Source: Liriodendron chinense (Eukaryota; Streptophyta; Magnoliopsida; Magnoliales; Magnoliaceae). From it: DNA of 64,000 nt. Both the position numbers and the translations under genes were made by a program. The DNA lies in contig ML058484.1 of NCBI GenBank assembly GCA_003013855.2, positions 12,718,215 to 12,782,214 of the forward strand, read 5' to 3'. The first letter of the stretch is position 1, and each line of letters opens with the position of its first letter. Shown here piece by piece: positions 20,790 through 33,700 of this stretch. The notes beneath the pieces were generated by a model, which did no database searches, was not told where the DNA came from, and saw only the letters and a program-made list of their open reading frames with translations.

Positions 20790-22727
20790 CAAGATCCAAG
20801 CTTAATACGAAGATCAGGCAATATGTGTTCTTGAGGTACGGTGATGAGAAATTCGGTTACAGATTGTGAGATCCGACCGAGAAGAAGCTTGTCACAAAAA
20901 GAGATATAGAGAAGACATTGGAAAGCCAGAGAAGACTCAACCCAGTTCAAGTAAGCTGGAAGACACATATCCGATCACTCCTCCCGTGGTGCTTGATGAC
21001 GGAGAGTGAAGCAAGGTACAGAGGACGTAGGAGTTCCTATAACAAATGAATTGGGGGAGCAGCCCCCACATGATTCACCTGTTGAGCCACAGGTGATGTG
21101 ATCATCTAAGGACAGACACCTGTCCAAAAGGTACTCCCCACATGAGTACATTATGCTTACCGATGGGGGAGAGCCAGAAGATTATTCTGAGGCCCTAGCC
21201 GACATGCATAAGGGGAAGTGGTTAATGATATGCAAGAGGAGATAAAATCCTTGCATAAGAACCACACCTATGATCTGGTAAAATTTCCTGAGGGCAAGAG
21301 AGCTCTAAGCAACAAGTGCGTATTTAAAAAGAAGTTAGGGCAAAAGAACCCACAGATAAAGTTTAAAGCCAGACTTGTGGTGAAAGGGTTTGGTTAGAGG
21401 AAAGGAATCGAATTCAAAGAAATATTATCACTGGTGGTGAAGATGACGTTCATTCAGACGTTGATTGGGTTGACAACTAGCATTGATTTAAAGATAAAGC
21501 TGTAAGACGTTAAAACTGCATTTCTCTATAGTGACCTGGAAAAAGAAATTTATATGCACCAACCAGAGGGGTTCAAAGTCAAGGGTAAGAAGCACATGGT
21601 GTGTAGGCTTAGGAAGAGCTTGTATGGGCTAAAGCAAGTTCTGAAGCAATGGTATGAGAAGTTCAACTCGTTCATATTGAAGCATGGGTATGACAGAACG
21701 GAGTCGGACCATTGTGTGTTCACGTGTAGGTTCTCAAATGGTGATTTCATTGTTCTGCTATTATATGTTGATGATATGCTCATCATGGGAAAAGACATAA
21801 AAAAGATTGGTAAGCTAAAGCAGGAGTTGGGCAAGTCATTTGTGATGAAAGACCTGAGCCGGCTAAACAAATTCTAGGAATGGAGATCACGCGTGATAGA
21901 AGTAACAGGAAGCTATGGATGTCACAAGAGCGGTTTATTGAGAAGGTCCAAGAAAAGTTCAATATGAATGGAATGAAGCCAGTCAATACTCCACTAGATG
22001 GTCACTTTAGATTGAGCGACAAACAGTGTTCCATGATGAAGGTAAAGGTGGATGAGATGCAGAAGATACCTTACATTTCGGCGGTAGAAAGTTTGATGTA
22101 TGCTATGGTGTGTACGCACTCAGACATAGCATATGTGGTTGGGGTTGTCAACAGGTATCTTGACAATCCTGGCAAAGAACACTGGGCAGTGGTGAAGTGG
22201 ATACTACGGTATCTGAGGGGCTCATCCAGGTTGATCTTATGCTATCGTGAACCTGTGTTAAAAGGCTACATAGATGCATATATGATAGGTGACATAGACT
22301 TCAGGAAGTCTACATTGGGGTTCATGTTCACATTTGCAGGGGGAGCGGTCTCTTGGCAAAGCAAGCTACCAAAAGGTCATGACGTTGTCCACGACAGACA
22401 CCAGTACATCGCAGTCATAGAAGCAATGCAAAGAGATGCTTTGGACGAAGAGGTTCCTACAGGAACTTTCTGAAGTAGGAGAAGCACGTGATCTATTATG
22501 ATAGCCAGAGTGCGATACACTTGAGCAAGAATCCAAGTCAGCATTTCAAGTCAAAGCATATAGAGGTTCGGTATCACTGAATCAAGGATACATTGGAACA
22601 GAAGGTGTTACAGCTTGAGAAAGTCCATACAGACAATGACGGGTCAAATATGATGACCAAGGCTTTGCTCAAGGGCAAGTTTGAGGGTTGTAAAAGCGTG
22701 GCTGGCTTGAAAATGGTGAATATCTCC
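20790..22727 (+). pseudogene. Ty1/Copia (Tork/Tnt1-like) pol: integrase end, RT, RNase H
   Basis: Starts in the integrase C-terminal box (CVFLRYGDEKFGYRL at about 20820) followed by a DPTEKKLVTKRD segment. RT begins near 21220 (QEEIKSLHKNHTYDLV, FKARLVVKGFG) and continues with IYMHQPEGF and LRKSLYGLKQ. The active-site box LLYVDDMLI is intact at about 21760. The distal pol has GMEITRDRSNRKLW, NPGKEHWAVVKWILRYLRG, then RNase H KSTLGFMFTFAGGAVSWQSK and, after a frame change, DSQSAIHLSKNPSQHFKSKH. Stops or shifts at about 21397, 21506, 21875 and 22473 inactivate it. Upstream gag and most of integrase are absent. Confidence 0.9.
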
Positions 22728-22747
22728 TGAGTTGGAAGGGGGAGATT

Positions 22748-23556
22748 TGATAGGGTTTTCCTCCTCAGGATTTGAGGGGAGATCACGCAGCCTCGGGGTC
22801 ATCGGGCGCCCGACGAATTAGGGTTGAGTGACTAAAATTCACCTTAAAGAAACAGTTGGTCTCTGGAGAGATTCGAAGATGATCGGGACAACCGACTGTA
22901 AGTCATCAGGCGCCCGACCATGCTGGGTCGGGCGACAAAAATTTGGCAAATTTTCTCTAAAACTCACTGGACAGATTTTGGATCTGTCCAGTGCTCAATC
23001 AAATTCGGTAGGGCGTCTGATGGTGCGCGGACTGCAAATTCATAGTTTCCTAATTTGGGTCTAACTCTTACATGATGCTATATATTGGCTTCCAATTCAA
23101 GACCTAAGCATCCTAATACGAGGTTTACACATCCAAGGTGAGAGTGAGAGAAAAAGAGGAAGAGAGGAAGAAAAAGATAGAGGAAGCTTGTAGGAAGAGG
23201 AGATTTCTGTTAGTGAAGGAGATCACAGCATAATCAACATCTCGGGTTCTTCTACATCCTCGTGCTCGATGAGATCTCTCAATTTCGAATCCTTTTATTG
23301 TTTATCCATTCCTGCAGTGAGTGAAGAAGGTTTTATCCAAGCGGGTTATGCTTGACATCAAGGTGTAAACAGTTTACTACATAGTGAATTGTTTCTCTGG
23401 ACGAGGTCCCATGGTTTTTACCTCTTTGAGGGTCTTCCACGTAAAAATCTCTTGTATCGTGCGGTTTGATTGTTTACTTGCATTTCTGCATTTCTATATC
23501 CCATAATTTTTTGTTGGGGAGCAAGATCCTAAGGTTTTTGTGCAACGCACCCAACA
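22748..23556 (+). repeat. 3' LTR of the Tork-like Copia element
   Basis: A purine tract GGAAGGGGGAGA (22734-22745) immediately precedes TGATAGGG, the expected polypurine tract plus LTR start. The sequence has paired GGGCGCCCGA palindromes (22802-22813 and 22894-22904), a TATA-like CTATATATTGG at about 23070, and a pyrimidine/purine-rich leader. It ends near the CA of GCACCCAACA. The boundary at the right is accurate only to a few bases. A 5' partner LTR is not in the window. Confidence 0.7.
22802..22813. repeat. 12-bp palindrome TCGGGCGCCCGA in Copia LTR
   Basis: Perfect 12-bp palindrome, identical to two copies in the 3' LTR of the unrelated chromovirus (33705-33716 and 33819-33830). Confidence 0.9.
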
Positions 23557-23559
23557 TCA

Positions 23560-24405
23560 CCCCATTTGTAATTTTGGTGGACCACATGATTGGAAACAAT
23601 ATATAGGAAAATGATCACCCTTTAAACTAGTTTCCTTGATATGGCCCACTTGAATCACAAATGGGCCTGCTTTTAAGGCCTCACGACTAAATTTTGGCGT
23701 GGCATCTAATGGTTAGAGTGGATTTTATGTGATAATCACTGTGGGTCTTATAAAAATTAAGGGGCATCTCTCTCCCAACTCTTTTCTTTGGTGTATCCCA
23801 CCTGAATTACATGTAGACTGATGTTTTGGCTCTAGGCCTAAACTGTGATCATGCATCTAATGGTTATATTGATTTTGCATACACATCACAGTGCCCTGAC
23901 ATGCATACCATTCAACCTAGAGAGATTATTTAGAGAAAGGGAAGTGTTCAAGATGCCCCTCTTGATTTTGATGGGCCCACCGTAATGTTTATTTAAGATC
24001 CACTCCGGCCACTAAATTTTTAGACCCATATTAGTCCTAGAAACATAAAATCAGGCTGATCTGTGATTCTGGTGGGCCACATCAAAGGAAATGGTTGGGA
24101 GAGGACATCCACCCATGATTTTTACAGGGCCTACTGTGACAATTATATAAAATCCACTCCAACCATTAGATTTCACACAAAAATTTATGCATGATTCCAA
24201 AATATAATACCCATCCATGGTTCACTTGGGCCACACAAATGGAAACAATTTGGAGGTCAAGCATTTGCCCTGTATAATATTTCCAATCATGTGGTCTGAG
24301 TAACAGATGAAACCAATATTTGGACTTTTGGCCTAACATGACGTGACACACCTGATGGTCGGGGTAGATTTTACATAAACATTTGCGCGCACAAACGACC
24401 ATAAC
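23560..24405. mobile_element. fold-back family F2 array
   Basis: Carries GGCCCACTTGAATCAC, GGTTAGAGTGGATTTTAT, TATATAAAATCCACTC and GTGACACACCTGATGGTC words shared with 5278-6085. Units occur in both orientations within the block, giving fold-back potential. No ORF or clear TIR. 24406-24795 is AT-rich with nothing recognised. Confidence 0.6.
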
Positions 24406-24795
24406 AAAGGTAGCGGAACGATAATTATATTAATTAATGAGATAGCTTTCTAAAAAAGTTACTGGAGCCATATTAATTAGGTAATTCTTTTAGAAAAATA
24501 AAATTCCCTTTGCTTTTTTAAAGCTAAGTTGAAATTTTATTTAAAAAGTAAGAAAAAAGGAGATAAAAAAGAATGAATAGAAATCATCATACCAATACAA
24601 AGAGGATAGGAACTTTAGGATTTGTCATTGAAGGTCCTACCATTTCGTTCCCACCAACATAATCCAAGTAGATTTAGATTGGTATTCTTTCGATATGTGT
24701 CCAGTTATGCATACAGCTGAACATAGGTTATTCATGAGAGACTAAATTGTGGAAACTGTGTTATATTTTATTGAAAATAGAACTACATTTATACT

Positions 24796-25273
24796 TAGGG
24801 TGGCAATGGGCTGGGTAGCCTGCCCAACTCGCTTGACCCAAGTTTAAGCCGAGCTTGGATCTACTAGCTTGGCCTTTGGGCTGGGATTAGACCTTGCATG
24901 CACGGCCTAATTAATTTCAGGTTGGGCTTGAGCTCTAGTCATTTTAGCACAACCTTACCTAACCCAGTCTACTCCGACCCAACTTTATATGTACATAGGT
25001 TATATCTAACAAATATGCCATTTTAATCCTTGGTTAGACAACCATCTATCTTGAACGTGGGATGTTGGTGTTGTTCCTCAAAAAATATTTACTTCTTTGT
25101 GCATGTGTGGAAATTCCAGGGGAAACTAGGGATTTTATCAATTTTCGGGCTGGTTGAGCCTACGCCCAACCAATTTTTTTCAGTCTTGGGCCATTCTCAG
25201 GCCTTGTTCTCAAGTGTCACGTTGGAGACAGGCCTAGCCTGGCCCAGCCTGAACATGGCCCATTTCATCACTA
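24796..25273. mobile_element. TIR element rich in GCCC/GGGC words
   Basis: TAGGGTGGCAATGGGC at the left is complemented by GGCCCATTTCATCACTA at the right, with a further inverted GGCTGGGTAGCC-like match inside. The ends resemble those of the hAT-like element at 16417-16911 (TAGGGCTATAAATGGG). No convincing target duplication. 25274-25740 is unassigned. Confidence 0.6.
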
Positions 25274-25738
25274 AGAGATGATGGACATTTTTCCCATCTT
25301 CCAAGCATAGAGTGCATCCATTAGGCAACATTATTCAACCAAAAGTATTTCCTGATGTATCAAATGATGCCCTTGTTTTGTTGCAAGTGGGGGTCTTGAA
25401 GTGTTAAGGATCTCATTATATGAGTACCAGTCCTACCAGATTTCTAAACCCGTCCGTCCATATTTACCCGGATTATATACACTTAGATGAGATATTTTGG
25501 GCACATGAGAACTGAGGCAATGCCGGCTTGACCCAAACAATTTTTTTAGGGCCATTTGGTCCAACCGCTGGTCAAACAGGCTAGACCCATGTTTCGACCT
25601 AATATCAGCTTTGTCGAAAATCACAAAGAAGGTTAACAAGTGATCCACCATGAGCACATCGTAGATTTAAGTGTAACCTGGTGCAATTAGGCGACCAGCT
25701 CCTGTCCAGTTTTTAAAATACTGCTTTGAAGCAAAAAT

Positions 25739-25740
<2 letters not shown>

Positions 25741-25781
<41 letters not shown>

Positions 25782-25805
25782 TGTGTGTGTGTGTGTGTGT
25801 GTGTG
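25741..25805. repeat. compound (TA)n(GT)n microsatellite
   Basis: A TA tract (25741-25778) runs into a GT tract (25780-25805). The following 25806-26640 has several homopolymer runs (T at about 25950 and 26152, A at about 26043, T at about 26527) and no gene on either strand. Confidence 0.95.
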
Positions 25806-26669
25806 GGCTATCGCCCATCATCCTGAAATGGTGGGCCAGAATTTTAACATGCATATCGAAAAGGCCATTGCAATATTCGAATTGGTTGAGATGCTGTTAG
25901 GTCGTTGCTGATCATCACACACTAACTCGGTGTGCCACAGTGCGTACCCTTTTTTTTTTTTTTTTTTCACTGGCAAAAACATGCCAGGAAGCACTTTGGT
26001 TTTAGATGCGCTCTGAAATCACTTCATAAGACGAATTATAACCAAAAAAAAAAAAAAAAAAACCACAAAAATCAACCAAAACATGAATGCACCCTAATGC
26101 ATGTGCGGGGCCTGAAAAGAGCCCAGTTGCCACAAATGTACGTCAAACATGTTTTTTTTTTTTTTTTTTTTGTTGTTGTTGTTAGTACACACCTCTTCGG
26201 CCCGGAGTCTAACTCGCAACTAGCCCAAGTCGAGCTGAATCATCCTGAATAACCCGAGTTGGGCTGACTCTTGGAGCAGACAGGATCGACCAAGTCCAAG
26301 TCAACAAGGACAAGTTGCATCCAAGTCTTAAAACCATGACGTCAAACATGAGCTACACACCGGCCACTATGTCTATTTCTCTTGTTGCCCCCACACTGCA
26401 CCCGATGACCGGACCAGCCCAACTCCCAACCTAGATCACATACCCAGCAGGGCCCACCTGATGAAAGGCTTGGACCTCTTGCAGACATGCCATTGGCTTC
26501 TTCATGACATGGTGAGATACCCGCTTGTTTTTTTTTTTTTTTTCTTTGGCAAATAACCAATCCAGCATTAACCTCCAACAACAGGTTGACAAAACCCAAG
26601 AATGTGCCATGAACTTGAAGGAAAAAAGGAGTCGGATTCAGTTCTTTCATGGATCATTCTGACTCTCTT

Positions 26670-26675
26670 TTTATT
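26670..26675 (-). terminator. candidate polyadenylation signal of the DRB gene
   Basis: AATAAA on the minus strand (TTTATT on plus), about 185 bases past the DRB stop codon, a plausible 3' UTR length for a plant transcript. Confidence 0.5.
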
Positions 26676-26857
26676 TCAATGTGAAGTGTCAGGCCACAGA
26701 CAGTTGCCGGCAATGGGAACTCCACATTTCAGCTTCTCCCATAATTCTCAAACATATAAGCATTCAAAGTTCGCAGGGGAAGTAAAAGGATGCATTCTAT
26801 ATATATTATCCGATAATCAGAAAGATCCACATACACAAATCCGAAAGAAGAAAAAAC

Positions 26858-28179
26858 TCATATTCGAAGCTTACCGAGTTCTGAATTTGCCGCTGAGATG
26901 TCTTCCGGATCTTGACGGCTCGTGTCCGGGATACTCCTCGTGGGTGGCGCTGAACAGACGGGTATAACCGATCTCACCTGAACTGCTGGAGCCATGAAAT
27001 TAACAGGAGGCATGACGGTGTTGTTCAGACCTCCAGCTCTGGGCCTTGCTGAGCAGACAGGTACTGCAGTTCTGATTGTCACTGGGGCTGCCAACGATGA
27101 AGGTCTGAGACCTTTAGCTGCTCTCAAATAGCCTGGATTTGATTGATAATGGGGCCTCTGATTGGCCCGTGAAGAGTACAAAACACGAGGATTCTGCAAC
27201 TGAAACTGGATTTGGCTTGGGGTTGGAGCGCCAGGCATGAATCCAGTCTCCCTTTGGCTGTGCATAGACACTCCACGAGTCCATTCGAATGGTTCTGTTC
27301 GGACCTCCTCCGGTTGAATCTCCTGGACATTTGAGGGTTCAGCGGGCTTGTGGGATGCTGGCGAGCCCGAACCAGAAGAAACTGGCTTAAAACCGGGGTG
27401 ACCCAAGTTGGCTTCTCTGTCGGAGGGCATGTTTGGAATGCCCGGCCCGCCATTCTTTTGTTTGTCCTCCTGTGGCTCCTGAATTTCGGGTTTGGTGCGT
27501 CCGTTCATTGATACAGGAGGGCTCTGAGGGAAACCCGGGTTCTTTGGTTGGAGATTGATTTTTCGGCTTTCGGGATCACCGTCTGCATCTGACGTCCCTC
27601 CCCGTAGCCACTCATCTTCCACTTGGTTCTTCTCCTCATTTATCTCTTGTATGGTCACCCTACTTCGAATTGGAATCGATACAGAGTGGCTTGGGAAATA
27701 CAACGGTGAACCGGGGCCTGACATGGCGATGCCTGGTACTCCCCCGATTGGTTCTTGCTCTCTCACTGGGAAATACTGGCTATGGTTCGGCTGGAATATG
27801 GACTGTATAAATGGCAAGATTCTAGGATCAGACGGAGGAGGTGGGGCCGGAAGGGCTAGCATGCGGGTTTGCTGCTGGGATGCTTGTTCTTGCTGCCACA
27901 TCTGGTACATGGCTAAGTCGGGTGAAAAATTGGAGTATGCCCAGCTCTGGTATGGCATGGGGTAGACAGAAAGGCTGCTAGACGGGTTTGCATCTCTGCG
28001 GGCAGGAGCTGGTTTCCGCCTTCCACGCTGCCGATCATTCTGTGGCGGTGGCTTGTTTCCATCCATGCCATGCAAACTGGCAAGAGCTCGAGCAATGATG
28101 ACTTGCTCCTGTTCGTCATTGCTTTCAGGCTCTACGGATGTGGAGGAAGATGCTGATGATGAACCTCCCAAATGTGGCA
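26858..28179 (-). CDS. DRB2: DRB coding exon 3 (C-terminal tail)
   Basis: Acceptor GTATGTGCAG is followed by TGCCACATTTGGG, which completes the split codon to give LPHLGG directly after LKQ of exon 2. The exon encodes DEQEQVIIARAL, then a low-complexity tail with Pro-rich (LALPAPPPPSDPRI), Gln-rich (QEQASQQQT) and two VPVCSARP / IPVCSAPP repeats, and stops at TGA 26860-26858 after SELGKLRI. The last codons contain GGTAAGC, a good splice donor (26874-26869), so a further downstream exon cannot be excluded. Confidence 0.88.
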
Positions 28180-30748
28180 CTGCACATACACCACGAAGTG
28201 AGAGATTCGTTGTCGGCAATTTTGTGGATGTAAGATACCTCACAAGATTTTCAAATTTCGGGCTTTTGTTTTTTATGTATTCAGTGTAAAAGCATTAAGA
28301 AAATAAATGAGCATTATAAGTTATAGTGTTCATAGTTCCGTTGGTTCACTTGGACAGTTCAATCGATTAATCTGAACTTTCCAGTAAGTCCAAAACACTT
28401 TTATGGGCTACTTCGGAAAAATAACACTAACTGGATGATCCAATCCATCCTTGATTTGGCCTTTTTTCCTATAGCCTTACTTTTTTCCAAACCATAGATG
28501 GGATTGTCATGATAGGTTAACAAAACTGTTTATCTAGAATCATCAAGCAATCCACGATGGTCCCTAACAAAATAGATGGGTCAAACTGTTGATTGGGCCT
28601 ATTTTTGTGGAAATGATCTTGAGCATCCATATTAAATGCCATTGATCAAATGGTTAGCATTGGTCAAAATCGTGCGAAATTTGCATGGTAGCCCTTAAAA
28701 ACTGCATCGGACCTAATGAACAGTCTAGATCAATGAAACAGAATGTGTAAGTTTCCAAATGCAACTAGGAGCACTATAACTTAATAGTGCTCCGAGCGCA
28801 TTGGAGCATCTCTATACAAATAGGCAATGAGTTATTCCAGTTTCAAGCAATTTTCAGATACAATGACATTCACATCTCCCATAAAATAAGCAGCACTTCA
28901 AGGTTACTTTTCCCCCAGAAAATTGTTTTGAGGTTAGGTAATAATACATGCAGATCTCTCCACCTGCCTACACATCCACACCTGGGCACCAGGTGGTCCT
29001 CACCATTAGATGCCCTAGGCCAACAATCAGTCTCGTTCAATCATCAGGTGAGTCACTACATCCAAAAGGAACGGGTCCACATTCAAGGTGCATATCTGGC
29101 CCACCTGATGATTGGATCACCTTGTTTTAGAACCAGGGCACCTATACAGCGAGGTTCTGATGCACAGCTTCTATGTGGCACATGCGTGCCACATTGACAC
29201 AGTGGACCCATGTACGTAAGCACCAACGTAGGATTACCAAAGCCTCGTGTTTGATTAAAAATAAGGTCCAAGGTATTATTTCTTTTCAAAAACATTTCAG
29301 GCCTTCTTGGACAGGAAGATCTGAGGCAAGGACATGAAAATTATAATCATGATTTCCAAAACAACAATAAATGCAGAGGAAAACGGTATTGAAGATTCCC
29401 CACCATTTCGTGCAATCCCAACGGTGAAAAACAATGATTTGTTAATCACGATTTCTTGTCCTAGAGAAATCGTTAATAAATGCTAGAGATGATTCCTCGC
29501 CATTTCTTGTAATCCAAACAGTGGGAAATTGTGATTTTGTTGTAGAAGGTTGTCGTGATTTCCAAACCACAACTATTGTGGTGGAAATAGCATTGAGGGT
29601 TACTCGCTGTTTTCAGCAATCCAAACAGTAAAAAACAATGATTTTCTGCAAAAAAGAAATTCTTTTCCCACGGATTTCTCCTATCAAAACAGGGTAGTTC
29701 ACGGATGTAGAGGATTTTACTCTGATTTTGCAGTATAGGTCTTTTGATAATCACTCCGAAAGTCAATGAAGAACATGAAAGCAACTAGATTCCGACAGGG
29801 AGGAAAGAAAATGCATACATTGCTTCAGTGCAGACCATGCAGCCATGGCAGCATTCTTCTGAGCCTGCTTCTTGGTCTTTGCTGGTTCGCCTGAAAAGCT
29901 CATCCCTGCAAGCTCAACTGTACATGAGAAGACGGGAATGTGGCCTGGTCCAGAACGAACTGTGGTATAAACTGGCAGGTTTAACCCAGCTCTATGGGCC
30001 GTTTCTTGAAGCAAATTCTTGTATACTCCAGTCTCATCCTGCATGTTAAAGCATCACAGGGGGACCACGAATTAGTGGTCCAAAAACATTGAATTCATGA
30101 AAAATGCCTATTGCATGATACTAACCACATAAGATGATAAAGCAAAGGTATGTGTGAGTAGCAAACTCTCCACATCCACTAATGTAGAAAGTGTATGAGA
30201 TCTGGACATGGGCCCCACTGTATGTGCAGTGGCCTGAAACCTTCTGGTCATCAGGTGAGACGCATGTATATTGCATGTGGATCTTTCTTTCTTTCTTTTT
30301 TATCTTTATTTCTTTTTTTGTTTCTTTTCATTCATCCATTTCTTTCCATACACCCATTGCTACCTGATGAACAAAGTAGCATGATTTTTTGGGTAACAGC
30401 AGATATCAGAAGGGGCCAACTAGACGAACTGTCTGGGTCTTTTACACATGTTCCACATGGAAACTGCAGTGAGAGTGGGATTAATGCTGCTCAGGCAAGT
30501 GCACTTTTTTATAAGGGCTAAGTTTGATGTATTGGGCTGGGATTCTTGTATGAAGTCCCTTGACGAGTGCTTTTCCTTCTTTGGTTTAACCCTCACAGTT
30601 GTATTCTGCCTTTTAAGTTCCTCTTTGGCTTTTGCTTCTAATAAAATTCCATCATCTTTCAAAAGAAAAAGGGAAAAAAATGCTGCTCGGGTGAGGCTAA
30701 TTGATCTTCTTCTTCTTCTTTTTTTTATTATTAACATCTGAACTTTAT

Positions 30749-30787
<39 letters not shown>

Positions 30788-33700
30788 AACCTTACATCCA
30801 TTAAGACAATGCATGGTTCCGATATCCAAAACAGCTCCTGTGATTCCCTCCTAAGCTAAAGAGTCCACTTACGAGTTGGTTTCCCTCGAGACTTCTTGAA
30901 ACGTCATACCTTTTCACAAGCACTTTAGACTCAATTACATCAACCAACAAGAGACGTCTCCATGCACCAAGGCTTTTTCCATCTGCCTAGGCAATTGCAT
31001 TTTAGAATCCCTCCTGCAATTAACAGGTTCTGAGAAGACTCCAGAAACAAATCCACCCGCACTTTGATTGCCATCAACTCCACATAATTCGAGTCCTATA
31101 CTACTTGGACTGGAGAAAGTCATACAGATAGTGTCCTTATCAGCCCTTGCCACAATTCCAATACCACTTGTCTCCAGATTTTGACTAAACTTTTGTCAAC
31201 ATTCAACTTCCACCACCCAAGAGGAGGTGATTCCCAATTGTCGGTTCTTCTCTTGAGCTCATTCATATCCAGAATGACTGGATCACCAAACTTCAATCCA
31301 AATCCAAACATTTTCACACCTTTAAACTCCTTGCTGAGCCCCCAACTCATTAGAAGGAATTTAATTCTCTTTCACTCTCCACGAGGGTGAGGTCATATTG
31401 TTAAATTTTCTTATTTTTCTATCTTCCCATATGCCCAAATAATGGCATACACACTAAGTTGATCTTTTACGAGTATTTCTGAATCCTCACAAAGAAACTC
31501 TACAATACTTTTGCTAAGACAATAAGGCATTTTACAGTTTCTTTAAAAAAGTTGTCTGAAAAGACACCCAAACTGAAAGTGTTTCAGAGTTTATAAGGCT
31601 GAATTCTGTTGTAAGTTGTAAGTACTGTGCTCTTTTGCATAGGACAATGCAGCAAACCCGGAGATCTAGCAAAATACCTGTCAATGCGCCAAAGAGGGCA
31701 TGCATGATGGTGTGGCTGCGTGGTTCTACAGTTCTTTGGACTTGCAAGTTGCACCCCAAAAGGCATGCATGTCATCCATGATTATCAAGGAGTCCTGTTT
31801 TCACCAAAGTGGTTGTGTTTGAAGGTCAAACAATGTCCGGAGAACACAAAATAACTACCATTAAATAGTCCATCCAGTTTCCTTTCTGATAGGCCTAATA
31901 TCACGTGATTCAGACAAAGATTGAAAATTTTATGACTGAATTTTACAGTTATGACAAGAATACAGTTTTGTTGATGACATCAACACTTGAGGTCCACCAA
32001 GAGTCAAAGTGGGCTAATCCTGTGGTTTGCTGAAAAGCCTATTAGTAAAACACACTAGCACGTGCCTATGTTTTTCAGCTGGTATGTCCGGCTGGTTTGA
32101 GAACATCTCCAAAATCAAATCTTCATCATCCCAAAGAAAGTTTGCAAAATGGGATATTCTGTAGAGGTCTAGAAGTTCCAAGATTAGTTTGACGTAGTTT
32201 CCAATTTAGCTTGGTTAGCAACAACCTTTAGTTAGAGTCCATAATTAACTAGTTGTGTGTCAAAGTCTGCACTAGTGACTTTCTAATTGGATTGGGTTGA
32301 TTTAGGAAAGATCTAGAATATTCTAATGTAGAAAGAACGTTTACCAAGTTTAAGTCCACTTTCAAAGACTGCACTAGTAACTTTCTAACTTGGACCAGGT
32401 TGATTTAGGAAATATCTAGAATATTCTAATGTGGAAAGAAGGTTTACCAAGTTTAAGTCTACTTTTAGGATGTTACATGCCTCAGAAAGTCCTAGAATGG
32501 AAATAAGTTGGGTGTGTTTAGAAAGTTGGGTTCTAGAGTTGTTTAGGCAGTTATAAATATGGGCCTAAGGAGAGTTATGAACTTAAGACGATATGTTGAT
32601 AATTAAGCCCAGCCTTGTGCTCCATTGCTGAAAAGGCAGCCACTATAATCTACCTTCTCCTGTTTTCATTAGCACGATTGTTTGTGAGTTTCCCAGAATC
32701 CATTAAGAGAACTCTCGTCTCCACACCGTTGGGTTCTATGACTTTCGGTATTAAGCTCAAAGATCTTTTTGTGGTACTTTGACCTATGTACCTCCTCGTC
32801 AATGAACCTTTTTTTAGCAGAGTTGCTTGAAGAGAAAGAACAATCATCCATCAAAATAGATGGTGGATTAGAGGTTTCAATGCAAGGAGTGATCTTGACA
32901 AACCTGACCTGGCAAGTGTGTCGGCATTATCAATAGCTTCCCTTGAAACATGATGGAATTCAACATTTAAAACAGAAGCTAAATCACTAATATAATTCAT
33001 CAAAAGAAACAATCTCTAAGGCTCTATAGCATTGCAAGTTTAGTGTCCCTCCGGTTCATGCTACGTGATGTAGGATGCCCTAATTATGATGCATGCTCAT
33101 GAACACAATTAAATCAGCGGAATTAAAAGACAATAACAATATAAAATCTAGCAGCAATCATCATGAACTAAGAAGATCACAAGGAACATGCAATGGAACG
33201 GGCCATTCATCACAACCATGAAGTACGAGATTCAAATATCACTATGGTTGGATCCGACGAGGGATGGAACCTCCCGATCTTGCATGGCCACAACCCAATC
33301 AATTAAGAGGAATCTCTAATCCATGAAATCAAAGGATTTTGGATTAGGGATTTGAAAATCTGAAAACTTAGGGTTTAGGATCAAAATCAGATTTTGGGGA
33401 TTGAGGTTAGCGAAACAAATAGATTAGGAAAGATAGAATTACCTGGAAGAAGGATAGGAGGGGCACAAGAAGCAAGTAGAAGAAAAAGATCAAGGAAGAG
33501 GAAGAAGCATCACCATGAGAGAGAGAGAAGAAGAAGAAGAAAGCTCCAAGAGGCTTTTCATTAATCAAATCAATAATTAAATTCGAGTTTAGGGCTTTAG
33601 CCCTCTTAAATAAGCAAATAAACAAATAAAAAGACTAAACTGCCCTCAAAGTTTAAGTAAAAACGCGCAATTAACAAAAGTGCGGGAAAGTTCGGGCGCT

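Noticed and set aside
26150..26190. T-run followed by GTTAGTACACACC, like a SINE tail on the minus strand
   Set aside because: Similar to the tail of the SINE at 8373-8572, but no pol III promoter head could be found next to it.
27555..27965. Plus-strand ORFs across DRB exon 3
   Set aside because: Low-complexity exon on the minus strand leaves the opposite frames open; no protein family recognised.
28768..28793. Perfect 10-bp hairpin considered as a microRNA precursor
   Set aside because: The stem is too short for a plant miRNA foldback and no longer duplex surrounds it.
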